Source of the DNA: Clostridiales bacterium
Lineage (GTDB): Bacteria > Bacillota > Clostridia > Saccharofermentanales > Saccharofermentanaceae
DNA length: 48,853 bases
Direction of reading: 5' to 3'
Assembly (NCBI GenBank): GCA_017617295.1
Contig: JAFZWN010000068.1
Span: forward strand, 1 to 48,853
Below, one piece after another: positions 17,539 to 25,219 of the stretch. The position numbers were made by a program, and so were the translations under genes. Every line of letters starts with the position of its first letter. Within the stretch, counting starts at the first letter, position 1. The notes below the pieces were generated by a model. The model had not been told where the DNA came from. It saw only the letters and a program-made list of their open reading frames with translations, and did no database searches.

Positions 17539-18588
17539 ATGTCATCAAATAGTTTTCAGATCCCTAAGTTAAAGAAGGCGGACAGAGCTCCGATGACGGA
17601 CACCAAGGTGCTCCTGATCATCACGATCGCCGTATTCCTGGTAATGTATTTCTGCGCAGTCGTCTTCCTTGGAAAAGGCTTTACCAAGCCTCAGACATTC
17701 TTCAATATCCTTAACGAGAATGCCGCCCTCATCATCCTTTCATGCGGCATGAGCCTGGTAATGATCACCGGCGGTATCGATATCTCGGTAGGTCAGGTCA
17801 CTGCACTCGTATGTATGTCCTGCGCAGTCCATCTCGATTACCACGGCGGAAGCGTCTTTACGGCACTTTTGATCGCTCTTGGCATTGGTCTGGCTTTCGG
17901 TCTGGTCCAGGGTTATCTCATTGCTTATCTGAAGATACAGCCGTTTATAGTCACATTGGCTGGACTGTTCTTTGCCAAGGGAATGACCACCATAGTAAAC
18001 GCGACTCAGTTCAATGTCGAAAACGAGGAATTCAAGGCTCTTAAGGCAACCAGGATCACAGTTCCCGGAATGGGCTCCATCAATAAGACCGGAGTATATG
18101 TGCCAGCATATGTTGAGATCGGCGTTATAGTTGCACTCCTCGTAGTCATCTTTCTGTTTGCTCTCCTCCGCTGGACAAAGCTCGGAAGATCCTTCTACGC
18201 GGTCGGCGGCAATAACCAGAGCGCAAACATGCTCGGTATCAACGTTACGCACACAAAATTCATGGCGCATCTTCTCTGCGGATTCCTCGCAGGCATCGGC
18301 GGATTCGTTTACTTCATGCATGTAGGTTCGGGATCTCCTTCCCATGCCGCGGGCGCCGAGATGAATGCCATCGCTTCTTCCATTATTGGAGGAACGATGC
18401 TTACGGGCGGCGTCGGAAACATCATCGGAACACTCTTCGGAGTCCTCGCCCTGAGCACGATCAAGAATATCGTATCATCCCTCGGTCTTGACGAAGCATG
18501 GTGGACCAACATTACGATCGCCGCCATGCTCTGCATCTTCCTTCTTGTACAGAGCGTGGTGCTCGCAAGGAAGAACAACAAGAAATGA
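17539..18588 (+). CDS. yjfF: Sugar ABC importer permease (YjfF-like)
   Basis: The 349-residue membrane protein is the second RbsC-type permease of the importer. Motifs are MVITGGIDISVGQVTALV (near 75), YLKIQPFIVTLAGLFFAKG and MNAIASSIIGGTMLTGGVGN. A heterodimeric permease pair after a YtfR-type ATPase is the arrangement of the YtfQRT-YjfF galactofuranose importer. It is the last gene of the operon; a strong hairpin terminator follows at 18656. Confidence 0.92.
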   Translation: MSSNSFQIPKLKKADRAPMTDTKVLLIITIAVFLVMYFCAVVFLGKGFTKPQTFFNILNENAALIILSCGMSLVMITGGIDISVGQVTALVCMSCAVHLDYHGGSVFTALLIALGIGLAFGLVQGYLIAYLKIQPFIVTLAGLFFAKGMTTIVNATQFNVENEEFKALKATRITVPGMGSINKTGVYVPAYVEIGVIVALLVVIFLFALLRWTKLGRSFYAVGGNNQSANMLGINVTHTKFMAHLLCGFLAGIGGFVYFMHVGSGSPSHAAGAEMNAIASSIIGGTMLTGGVGNIIGTLFGVLALSTIKNIVSSLGLDEAWWTNITIAAMLCIFLLVQSVVLARKNNKK

Positions 18589-18655
18589 CGGTCTTACTGA
18601 CCTCATAAGACAGCCATCAGTCGATCCTATCCGATCGATACAGTCCCTCACCTTT

Positions 18656-18702
18656 GGTTTCAGCCTGAAAACGTCCTTTCCGTTTTCAGGTTGAAATCTT
18701 TT
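18656..18702 (+). terminator. Terminator of the sugar importer operon
   Basis: GGTTTCAGCCTGAAAACG (18656-18673) pairs with CGTTTTCAGGTTGAAATC (18681-18698) over a 7-nt loop, then TTTT. Confidence 0.85.
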
Positions 18703-18748
18703 ACGGGAATAATATGATATAACTGAGATGAGAGGAGAGATCGCCGTT

Positions 18749-19411
18749 ATGCCGGAAGAGACCGTTGTTAAGAAGAACAGAAGAAACAGGTTCCTTTATA
18801 TTCAGGCCGCGATATACGGCCTGGGTGCATATATTGCGGCCTTTTGTATGTTTAAGGCATTTACGTACAGACCTGAGGTTACGGGGGGACTGTCATTCCT
18901 TCTCGGGATCGGACGCGTACTGGCTTTTATGATACTGCCTGTTCTGGCGGTAATGAATATAGTGGCGGTCCTTCTGAATATCAAAGCTGACAGATACTGC
19001 TTCCTGAAGGCGGCTATGCTTGCCAAATATATCATGATCCCGTTCTTTATCATCGGAGGGATCTTTGTCCTGGCAGCCGATCTTCTGTTCTTTATACCTA
19101 TTCCGGGAGTGAACTTTATCGGACCTTTCCTTGGGATGTGCCTGAGCGTGGCAGGATATATAACCTTTCTCCTGCCCATTCCCTTTATGATCGCGTTTAT
19201 CGTCAAGTCGGTTAAGGAGAAGAGTTATCCGGTGTGGACCGTGATATTTCTGTCTGCCGCTCAGCTGTTTTTCTTCGCGGATGTGCTCTCAGTTATGATA
19301 CTGTCTTTTAAGGAAAAGCAGTGGAGAAAAGTCACGATAGGGGCATTAGTCCTGACCGTTGTTACTGTCGTATATGTGATCCTGTACCCGACATTACACA
19401 ATAACCTCTGA
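18749..19411 (+). CDS. Six-helix membrane protein of unknown function
   Basis: The 220-residue protein shows six hydrophobic segments, at about 15-37, 50-75, 87-115, 118-145, 154-178 and 190-210. No catalytic or transport motif is recognisable. ATG 18749 is used because GGAGAG lies 9 nt upstream; an in-frame ATG at 18728 has no good site. The stop directly abuts the convergent EAL-protein gene at 19412. It stands alone between terminator and convergent gene. Confidence 0.7.
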   Translation: MPEETVVKKNRRNRFLYIQAAIYGLGAYIAAFCMFKAFTYRPEVTGGLSFLLGIGRVLAFMILPVLAVMNIVAVLLNIKADRYCFLKAAMLAKYIMIPFFIIGGIFVLAADLLFFIPIPGVNFIGPFLGMCLSVAGYITFLLPIPFMIAFIVKSVKEKSYPVWTVIFLSAAQLFFFADVLSVMILSFKEKQWRKVTIGALVLTVVTVVYVILYPTLHNNL

Positions 19412-21682
19412 TCAGTCAAACCACTGTTTCTCGAATTCGTCGACAGGAAGGGGCTTACTGAAATAATAGCCCTGATATAGCTTACATCCCATATCGAAAA
19501 GCCTCTCGAACTGGGCGGCTGTCTCAACGCCCTCGGTCAGGGTGTCGATACCGAGATCTTCGGACATGCGGATTATGTTCTTGATGATATAGCCTGCCTT
19601 CAGGTTACGTTCGGAATCCCTCAAAAACTGCATATCGATCTTCAGGACATCCACGGGGATATCCTTGAGCATGTTAAGCGAAGAGTATCCGCTTCCGAAG
19701 TCGTCCATCTCGACGATGAAGCCGTATTCGCGGAGATCTCCGATTATCTTTACGATATCGATCGCATCCGTCATCATGACCGACTCGGTGATCTCGACAC
19801 GGAGCTTCACGGGATCGATACCGGATTCTTCGACTATCTTCTTGAGCTCGCTTACGACATCCATGAAGTAGAAGTCCTTGGGAGAGATATTGATGGATAT
19901 GAACTGTTCTATCCCGCGTTCCTTCCAGTTTGAGAGTATATCGCAGGCACATTTCCACATATGCTTGTCGACTAGGGCGATCAGACCGTTACGTTCGAAT
20001 ATGGGGATGAAAGTTCCTGGCGGCTTCAGGCCGTCATCGGGGTGGACCCACCGTACCAGTGCCTCCGCTCCGACCAGGATGCCCTTACCGTCCACTATGG
20101 GCTGGAGAAAAGGCCTGATCTGATTCGTCTCGATCGCTTCGTGCAGCTGATTGCTTATGAGCTGTTCGTGGATGATCTCATTTCTGATCTTGTCATCGTA
20201 ATATACGATAAGGGTCTGATAGCTGTCCGCGATCTTAGCCGTCGCCAGACGCGCGCTGTCGAAGAACAGGGGAACGTCTATCTCCTCGCCTTCGGTGATG
20301 TCATAGATACCGTAGTGTATAAGAACGTGATGCTCGAGATCCTTATCGCTGACCGTAAATCCGGATATCTTCTCATCTACGGGCTTACTATTAAAATCCT
20401 CTTTGTCGATCAGTATGCCGAAAGCGTCTTCGGAGAGGCGGCCGTACAGGCACTTGGAACTGACGCCTTCCATGATGAATTCCGCCGCTTTCTTTATGGT
20501 CAGCTCGCCGAATCTTTTGCCGAATACGTCGTTGATGACCTTAAAGTTCGATATCTCCATATATCCGATCATGTAATCGGTATCCGTATCGCTTCTAAGT
20601 CTCTTTTCGATTGCTTCATAGAGATATTCCTTTGTGTAGAACCCGGTGAGGGAATCGTGAGTGGAATTATACATCTCGCGCTTCATCTCGTTCTGCTCAT
20701 CGGTAACGTCTCTGATGCTCAGATAAGTTCCCGTTGCCTTGCCGTCATCGTCGGTCAGGGTACGCATAAGAAGGTTCGTATACTGGGCCTCATCCCCGGT
20801 TCCCAGGGTCTGTTTCTTGGACCATCCGCCGCTTTCAAAATCGATATTGCCGAACAGGAATGTCAGGTTATCCCTGACGCCGTCATAGTCGTTAGGAAGG
20901 GTTCCGATCAGGAGCCTTCCGGGTTCATTCATCCATATGCACTTTCCGGAGGTGTCAAAGAAGTACAGCGCATCGGGCATATCAGATGCGATACCCGAGA
21001 GCATCTTGTCCAGAAGCTTCATCGGCCTGTAGTGCAAAGCGAAATAATAGACGAGGATACCGAATATACCGAAAGCGAGCATCGATATGTCAAGCGTGAT
21101 CTTAGAGAAGATATAATATGTCTCCAGTGCGCCTGCCACTACGCTCGAGAAAAGGATGACCCAGTATTTCTCCGAATAGATCTTTGGTGTCTTTATCGCC
21201 TTTGTAAGGAATACGATAACGACCGCAAGGAATATCCCGTATGCGATCACCCTGTGGTATGTCTGACCGGCATAAGGGACGAGCTTATAATACGCATGCG
21301 CATCGACCATTATCTTCTTTGCTGAGAAAGACACATGGAGGATGGGATTGAGAGCGTAGAGGAAGACATCGGAGATTATAAGGATATCGGGGATCCTCTT
21401 TAACCACTTGGGAGGTTTGATCTCACAATAGGCATACGAGAACCGGAGCAACGAATATACTGTGGCATCCATTCCGAGAAAATAGATATAGAATCCGAGC
21501 ATCGATATGGTGTGATTGGTCGACAGCATCAGTATCAGATTGCCGACGATCGGAGGTATCACTCCGCTGATAAGACAGGCAACATAACGTCCTATCGATT
21601 TCTTTGACCGCAGAGACAGGATCATACAGACAACCAGTGCTGTAATGAACACAAAGAGTACAGCTGCCAGAAGTATCCTCAT
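19412..21682 (-). CDS. 7TM-PAS-degenerate GGDEF-EAL protein, likely c-di-GMP phosphodiesterase
   Basis: The 756-residue membrane protein has about seven N-terminal helices (1-220) like the 7TM sensor of some histidine kinases, a PAS-like domain (about 225-325; DALYFFDTSGKCIWMN), a GGDEF domain (330-480) and an EAL domain (500-750). The GGDEF signature reads LSEDAF, so cyclase activity is probably lost. The EAL domain keeps its key residues: EALVRW, the Asn of SINIS, the Glu of EITES, the DDFGSGYSSL loop, the Lys of LKIDM, EGVET and YQGYYFSKP. It should therefore hydrolyse c-di-GMP, perhaps regulated by the dead GGDEF domain. GGAGG lies 4 nt before the ATG. Confidence 0.9.
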   Translation of the reverse strand: MRILLAAVLFVFITALVVCMILSLRSKKSIGRYVACLISGVIPPIVGNLILMLSTNHTISMLGFYIYFLGMDATVYSLLRFSYAYCEIKPPKWLKRIPDILIISDVFLYALNPILHVSFSAKKIMVDAHAYYKLVPYAGQTYHRVIAYGIFLAVVIVFLTKAIKTPKIYSEKYWVILFSSVVAGALETYYIFSKITLDISMLAFGIFGILVYYFALHYRPMKLLDKMLSGIASDMPDALYFFDTSGKCIWMNEPGRLLIGTLPNDYDGVRDNLTFLFGNIDFESGGWSKKQTLGTGDEAQYTNLLMRTLTDDDGKATGTYLSIRDVTDEQNEMKREMYNSTHDSLTGFYTKEYLYEAIEKRLRSDTDTDYMIGYMEISNFKVINDVFGKRFGELTIKKAAEFIMEGVSSKCLYGRLSEDAFGILIDKEDFNSKPVDEKISGFTVSDKDLEHHVLIHYGIYDITEGEEIDVPLFFDSARLATAKIADSYQTLIVYYDDKIRNEIIHEQLISNQLHEAIETNQIRPFLQPIVDGKGILVGAEALVRWVHPDDGLKPPGTFIPIFERNGLIALVDKHMWKCACDILSNWKERGIEQFISINISPKDFYFMDVVSELKKIVEESGIDPVKLRVEITESVMMTDAIDIVKIIGDLREYGFIVEMDDFGSGYSSLNMLKDIPVDVLKIDMQFLRDSERNLKAGYIIKNIIRMSEDLGIDTLTEGVETAAQFERLFDMGCKLYQGYYFSKPLPVDEFEKQWFD

Positions 21683-21838
21683 AGACCCTCCGTCTGCGGC
21701 CCGTCCAGCCTTATATTTCCATACTGTTTCCCGTTATAGGGGTATCATAGCATCTATATTATTATATAGGAAACCCCTGTTACAAAAACATAACACTTAA
21801 TTTACCTTTTGGGGTGAATATAAGCCGTTTTATGAATT

Positions 21839-22378
21839 TCAGATCTGTTTACAGAAAGATCTGATCTCGGATTCTCTTTCTTTTACCGCCTCTTTGTATT
21901 CCACGGAACATAATCCGAGGCTCCCTTTGCATTCGATCTCAAGATGCCCGTAAAAATGCTCGATGCTTCCGATGATCCTCTCGCATTCCTTCATGTTCGG
22001 CCCGGTCCGGAGTGCGATCGTATATCCGGATTTACCGGAAGGAAGAGTTCTGTGGGGTTCGTGAGTATTGCACCAGGGTGTTACCCTGTCGATAAAAGCC
22101 TTAAACTGCCCCGGGATATCCGCCCAGTAGGAGGGGGAGACGGATACTATGATACCGGCATTTTGAAATTCGTTCATCAGTACATCGACGTCGTCGCTCA
22201 TGATGCAGCGGGCGGTGCTGTGACAGCTCCTGCAGCCTTTGCAGAAACTGAAATGATAATCGTCGATACAGACGCTCTTTACTTCATATCTGTCCCGAAG
22301 CTCCTCTGAAACGATCCTTACGATCTCCGCCGTGGCCCCGTTTCTGACGGGACTGCAGTTTATAACGAGTGCTCTCAT
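21839..22378 (-). CDS. Flavodoxin-like NAD(P)H-dependent FMN reductase
   Basis: The 179-residue flavoprotein has the flavodoxin-like fold start (ALVINCSPVRNGATAEIV, FMN phosphate loop near 8-17), a Cys cluster CKGCRSC (near 49-55) followed by RCIMSDDV, and SPSYWADIPGQFKAFIDR. The family reduces quinones, nitro compounds or other acceptors through FMN; some members bind a metal or Fe-S centre at such Cys sets. ATG 22378 follows GGGAGGAAG. The longer reading frame to 22405 runs into the neighbouring gene remnant and is not used. Confidence 0.85.
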   Translation of the reverse strand: MRALVINCSPVRNGATAEIVRIVSEELRDRYEVKSVCIDDYHFSFCKGCRSCHSTARCIMSDDVDVLMNEFQNAGIIVSVSPSYWADIPGQFKAFIDRVTPWCNTHEPHRTLPSGKSGYTIALRTGPNMKECERIIGSIEHFYGHLEIECKGSLGLCSVEYKEAVKERESEIRSFCKQI

Positions 22379-22411
22379 CTTACTTCCTCCCTGACAGGTG
22401 ATCATTAAATA

Positions 22412-22510
22412 TCAAACAGTATAGACGACATCCTCCGAGAAGATCTCCTTTACCGTATCAAGATCCGTATCTATCCATGACCGGAAATATCCTTCTAAAG
22501 TCGTTCTCAT
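22412..22510 (-). pseudogene. Truncated SnoaL/NTF2-like gene remnant (32 codons)
   Basis: A minus-strand reading frame with its own AGGGGGA site encodes 32 residues ending FSEDVVYTV and then TGA. The segment YFRSWIDTDLDTVKEIFSED looks like the first helices of a SnoaL-like (NTF2-fold) protein, which is normally about 110-130 residues. The frame stops just before the reductase gene, so the rest seems to have been deleted. It could instead be a real short peptide gene; the similarity is from memory. Confidence 0.4.
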
Positions 22511-22583
22511 ATACGATGTCCCCCTTTAAGCTCGTCAGAGACATCTTAACAGAAATAATCGCTCTTATAAAATAATAAAAAGG

Positions 22584-22611
22584 TTGAAATCCCGTTCCTT
22601 CATGCTATAAT
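22584..22611 (+). promoter_or_regulatory. Strong sigma-A promoter of the polyamine operon
   Basis: TTGAAA (22584-22589), a 16-nt spacer and a consensus TATAAT (22606-22611). Transcription should start near 22618, leaving a leader of about 240 nt before the first gene. Confidence 0.75.
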
Positions 22612-22617
22612 TTTGTA

Positions 22618-22846
22618 GTATCAAGAAGACCGAACACGGTATCTAATCGTGTTTAACGCTCGTCGGACGGGGCAGGTCGGTGCCGCATGTGGTGAAAGAG
22701 CACCACGATTATTTAACTAGGTAAAGCCTAATTTTATAAGATGGTTACTTATAACCAATGCTGATGCGCTACCCGTGAAGAGCAGGTCTCACGCTTATAA
22801 CGAGTACAAGGGCAGTTCATCGGAGACGATGGACTGCTTTTATAGT
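22618..22846 (+). ncRNA. Structured 5' leader of speA, candidate riboswitch or attenuator
   Basis: The leader between promoter and speA is rich in short helices: AACACG/CGTGTT (22633-22653), GTGGTG/CACCAC near 22690-22710, TAGG/CCTA near 22720, GGTTA/TAACC near 22743-22755, and the final terminator stem. Conserved-looking unpaired segments lie between them. A promoter, about 190 nt of folded RNA and a terminator touching the start codon is the layout of a transcriptional riboswitch. It did not match any riboswitch consensus I could recall (SAM, lysine, guanidine, cobalamin, glycine, ykkC). Arginine, agmatine or a polyamine would be logical ligands, but that is inference. Confidence 0.55.
22812..22841 (+). 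terminator. Intrinsic terminator directly before speA (attenuator)
   Basis: GCAGTTCATCG (22812-22822) pairs with CGATGGACTGC (22827-22837) around a GAGA tetraloop with one G-U pair, followed by TTTTAT. The ribosome binding site GGAGAG starts at 22849, so the terminator lies inside the operon's own leader. Confidence 0.75.
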
Positions 22847-22858
22847 ATGGAGAGACGA

Positions 22859-24307
22859 ATGGATCTTGAAAGACAGAAACATGCGCCTTTGTATAAGGCC
22901 ATAGAGAGCTTCAGGCGGCAGAGGGTCGTTCCCTTTGACGTGCCCGGTCATAAGAGGGGCAGGGGCAACAAGGAACTCGTGGATTTCCTCGGGATCAAGT
23001 GCGTCGAGGTCGATGTCAATTCGATGAAGGCCCTCGACAATCTCTGCCACCCCGTATCGGTCATAAAGGAAGCGGAGGAACTCGCTGCAGATGCATTCGG
23101 CGCAAAGCACGCCTTCATGATGGTCGGCGGCACCACGAGCGCAGTGCAGAGCATGGTACTTACAGCCTGCAAGAGGGGCGACAAGATCATAATGCCCAGG
23201 AATGTTCACAAGAGTGCGATCAACGCTCTTATCCTCTGCGGTGCCGTGCCCGTATATATCGATCCCAAGGTGGATACCAAGCTCGGTATCCCCCTGGGTA
23301 TGGAGCTTCAGGACGTAAGAGCCGCCATCAGCGCCAACCCCGATGCCCGCGCCATCATGATCAATAATCCGTCATATTACGGCATCTGTTCGGACCTCAG
23401 GTCCATTGTCGATCTTGCCCATAAAAACGGTATGCTCGCGCTGGTCGATGAGGCCCATGGAACGCATCTTTATTTTGGAGAGGGGCTGCCTTTGAATGCG
23501 ATGGCGGCAGGCGCTGACATGGCTGCGATAAGCATGCACAAGTCCGGAGGTTCTCTGACACAGAGTTCCATCCTTCTGACCGGTGAAGGCATCAACGAAG
23601 GCTACGTCAGTAACATCATAAATCTTACTCAGACGACGAGCGCTTCCTACCTGCTTCTCGGAAGCCTTGACATCAGCCGCAGGAACCTCGCCCTCAAGGG
23701 AAGGGAGAGCTTCGCGAAAGTGTGCGACATGGCCGCTTACGCCAGGGAAGAGATCAACGAGATCGACGGCTATTACGCTTTCGGCTCGGAACTTATAAAC
23801 GGATCCAGCGTATATGATTTCGACGTGACAAAGCTCGTCATCAATACAAGGGGCATCGGCCTGACAGGCATCGAAGTCTACGATCTTCTGCGCGAAGAAT
23901 ACGATATACAGATGGAGTTCGGCGACCTGTCCAATGTGCTGGCATATGTCTCGATCGGAGACAGGATCCAGGAGATCGAAAGGCTTGCCGGAGCTCTGAA
24001 CGATATAGCAAGGCTCTATAGCCGGGAGAAGGGCAATTTCTTCTGTGCGGAGTACGTGACGCCGATCGTAAAGGCCACTCCCCAGGAGGCATTCTATGCG
24101 AGCAAGGAGAGGCTTCCTCTGGATCAGACCATAGGCAGGATATGCGGGGAGTCGGTAATGTGCTATCCGCCGGGTATACCGATTCTAGCTCCGGGCGAGA
24201 TCATAACGCAGGACATCCTCGACTACATAAAGACTGCCAAGGAGAAGGGATGCTCCATGCAGGGACCCGAGAGTGAGGATATTACGGAACTACTGGTACT
24301 TAAGTGA
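22859..24307 (+). CDS. speA: Arginine decarboxylase, short PLP type
   Basis: The 482-residue PLP enzyme of the Orn/Lys/Arg decarboxylase family (aspartate aminotransferase fold) is of the short SpeA/YaaO class without the wing domain. Visible are PFDVPGHKRG (25-34), GGTTSAVQ (90-97), VDEAHG (197-202) and the PLP lysine K228 in SMHKSGG. The family cannot be split into Arg and Lys enzymes by eye; the agmatine genes downstream argue for arginine to agmatine. ATG 22859 with GGAGAG is preferred. A GTG at 22775 in the same frame would translate the terminator and is rejected; ATG 22847 overlaps the ribosome binding site. Confidence 0.9.
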   Translation: MDLERQKHAPLYKAIESFRRQRVVPFDVPGHKRGRGNKELVDFLGIKCVEVDVNSMKALDNLCHPVSVIKEAEELAADAFGAKHAFMMVGGTTSAVQSMVLTACKRGDKIIMPRNVHKSAINALILCGAVPVYIDPKVDTKLGIPLGMELQDVRAAISANPDARAIMINNPSYYGICSDLRSIVDLAHKNGMLALVDEAHGTHLYFGEGLPLNAMAAGADMAAISMHKSGGSLTQSSILLTGEGINEGYVSNIINLTQTTSASYLLLGSLDISRRNLALKGRESFAKVCDMAAYAREEINEIDGYYAFGSELINGSSVYDFDVTKLVINTRGIGLTGIEVYDLLREEYDIQMEFGDLSNVLAYVSIGDRIQEIERLAGALNDIARLYSREKGNFFCAEYVTPIVKATPQEAFYASKERLPLDQTIGRICGESVMCYPPGIPILAPGEIITQDILDYIKTAKEKGCSMQGPESEDITELLVLK

Positions 24308-24333
24308 TAAACGAAAAAAGGGGGATCAGAGAT

Positions 24334-25206
24334 ATGTCTTCCAATCCGATGGAATTCTGGTTTGAAGAGATGCATACGAATAATGTAAAGATGGCCATAA
24401 GGGTCAACAAACATCTTTACAGCGATACGAGCGAGTTTCAGAGGATAGACGTATTCGAGTCGCCCGAGTTCGGCAAGTTTCTGACCAGCAACGGCAATGT
24501 TATATTCTCCGAGCAGGAGGAGTTCACATACGATGAGATGATCGTGCATGTTCCGATGGCGGTCCACCCCGACGTCAAGCGCGTGCTCGTCATAGGCGGC
24601 GGCGACGGCGGTGTCGCAAGAGAGCTGTCGCACTATAAGGAGATCGAGGTCATCGATATCGCCGAGCCCGATAAGATGTTCGTCGACGTATGCCGCAAGT
24701 ATTTCCCCGACAATGCGATCGGCCTCGAGGATGTACGCGTACGGCTTTACTACGAGGACGGTCTGAGGTTCCTTAGAAAGTGCAAGGACAAGTACGATCT
24801 TATAATAAATGATGCGACGGACCCCACGGGCCACGAAGCCGGGCTCTTTACAAAGGAGTTCTACGGCAACTGCTATAAGGCTCTTCACGACGACGGCATA
24901 ATGGTATATCAGCACGGAAGCCCCTTCTTTGACGAAGACGAGGACAATTGCCGCGCGATGCATCGAAAGGCGGTAAAGTCGTTCCCGGTAATGAAGGTCT
25001 ATCAGGCTCATATACCCACATGTCCTTCCGGATACTGGCTCTTCGGATTTGCATCGAAGAAGTATCATCCGCTTCGGGATTTCAATCCGAAGAAGTGGGA
25101 AGAACGGGGTATAAAGACATGGTATTATACGACCCATCTTCACTCGGGCGCGTTTATGCTTCCGAAGTATGTTGAAGATATGTTAAGAGAAGAAGAAAAC
25201 GAATAA
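24334..25206 (+). CDS. speE: Divergent SpeE-like aminopropyltransferase
   Basis: The 290-residue protein has the spermidine synthase fold: VLVIGGGDGG (84-93), AEPD (110-113, the ribose-binding acidic position), YEDGLRFL (140-147) and the catalytic NDATDP (159-164). Several pocket positions depart from the usual SpeE pattern: SNG for LDG (52-54), Phe58 for Gln, YDEM for YHEM (66-69), GHEAG for GPAEG (166-170) and PTCPSG for PTYPSG (228-233). No S-adenosylmethionine decarboxylase (SpeD) gene is in the window. It may make spermidine or thermospermine-like products, use a different amine, or have a new donor. GGGGGATC precedes ATG 24334; the gap to speA is 26 nt. Confidence 0.85.
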   Translation: MSSNPMEFWFEEMHTNNVKMAIRVNKHLYSDTSEFQRIDVFESPEFGKFLTSNGNVIFSEQEEFTYDEMIVHVPMAVHPDVKRVLVIGGGDGGVARELSHYKEIEVIDIAEPDKMFVDVCRKYFPDNAIGLEDVRVRLYYEDGLRFLRKCKDKYDLIINDATDPTGHEAGLFTKEFYGNCYKALHDDGIMVYQHGSPFFDEDEDNCRAMHRKAVKSFPVMKVYQAHIPTCPSGYWLFGFASKKYHPLRDFNPKKWEERGIKTWYYTTHLHSGAFMLPKYVEDMLREEENE

Positions 25207-25219
25207 GGAGGAAGATCAA

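Noticed and set aside
20042..21325. 427-codon plus-strand frame opposite the EAL gene
   Set aside because: Opposite strand of a clear multidomain gene; no ribosome binding site and no recognisable motif.
22618..22846. M-box, SAM, lysine, guanidine or cobalamin riboswitch
   Set aside because: A few short words (TAGGTAAAGCCTA, GCTGATGCGCTACCC) faintly recall the M-box, but the conserved GACGCCAATGGGTCAACAG part is absent; the hallmark words of the other classes are missing too.
22775..22858. GTG start giving a longer arginine decarboxylase
   Set aside because: The extra 28 codons would cover the terminator hairpin and lack a ribosome binding site; the family normally begins near MDLERQKHAPLY.
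24223..25143. 306-codon minus-strand frame opposite the SpeE-like gene
   Set aside because: Codon-structure shadow of a real gene with all conserved motifs on the plus strand.
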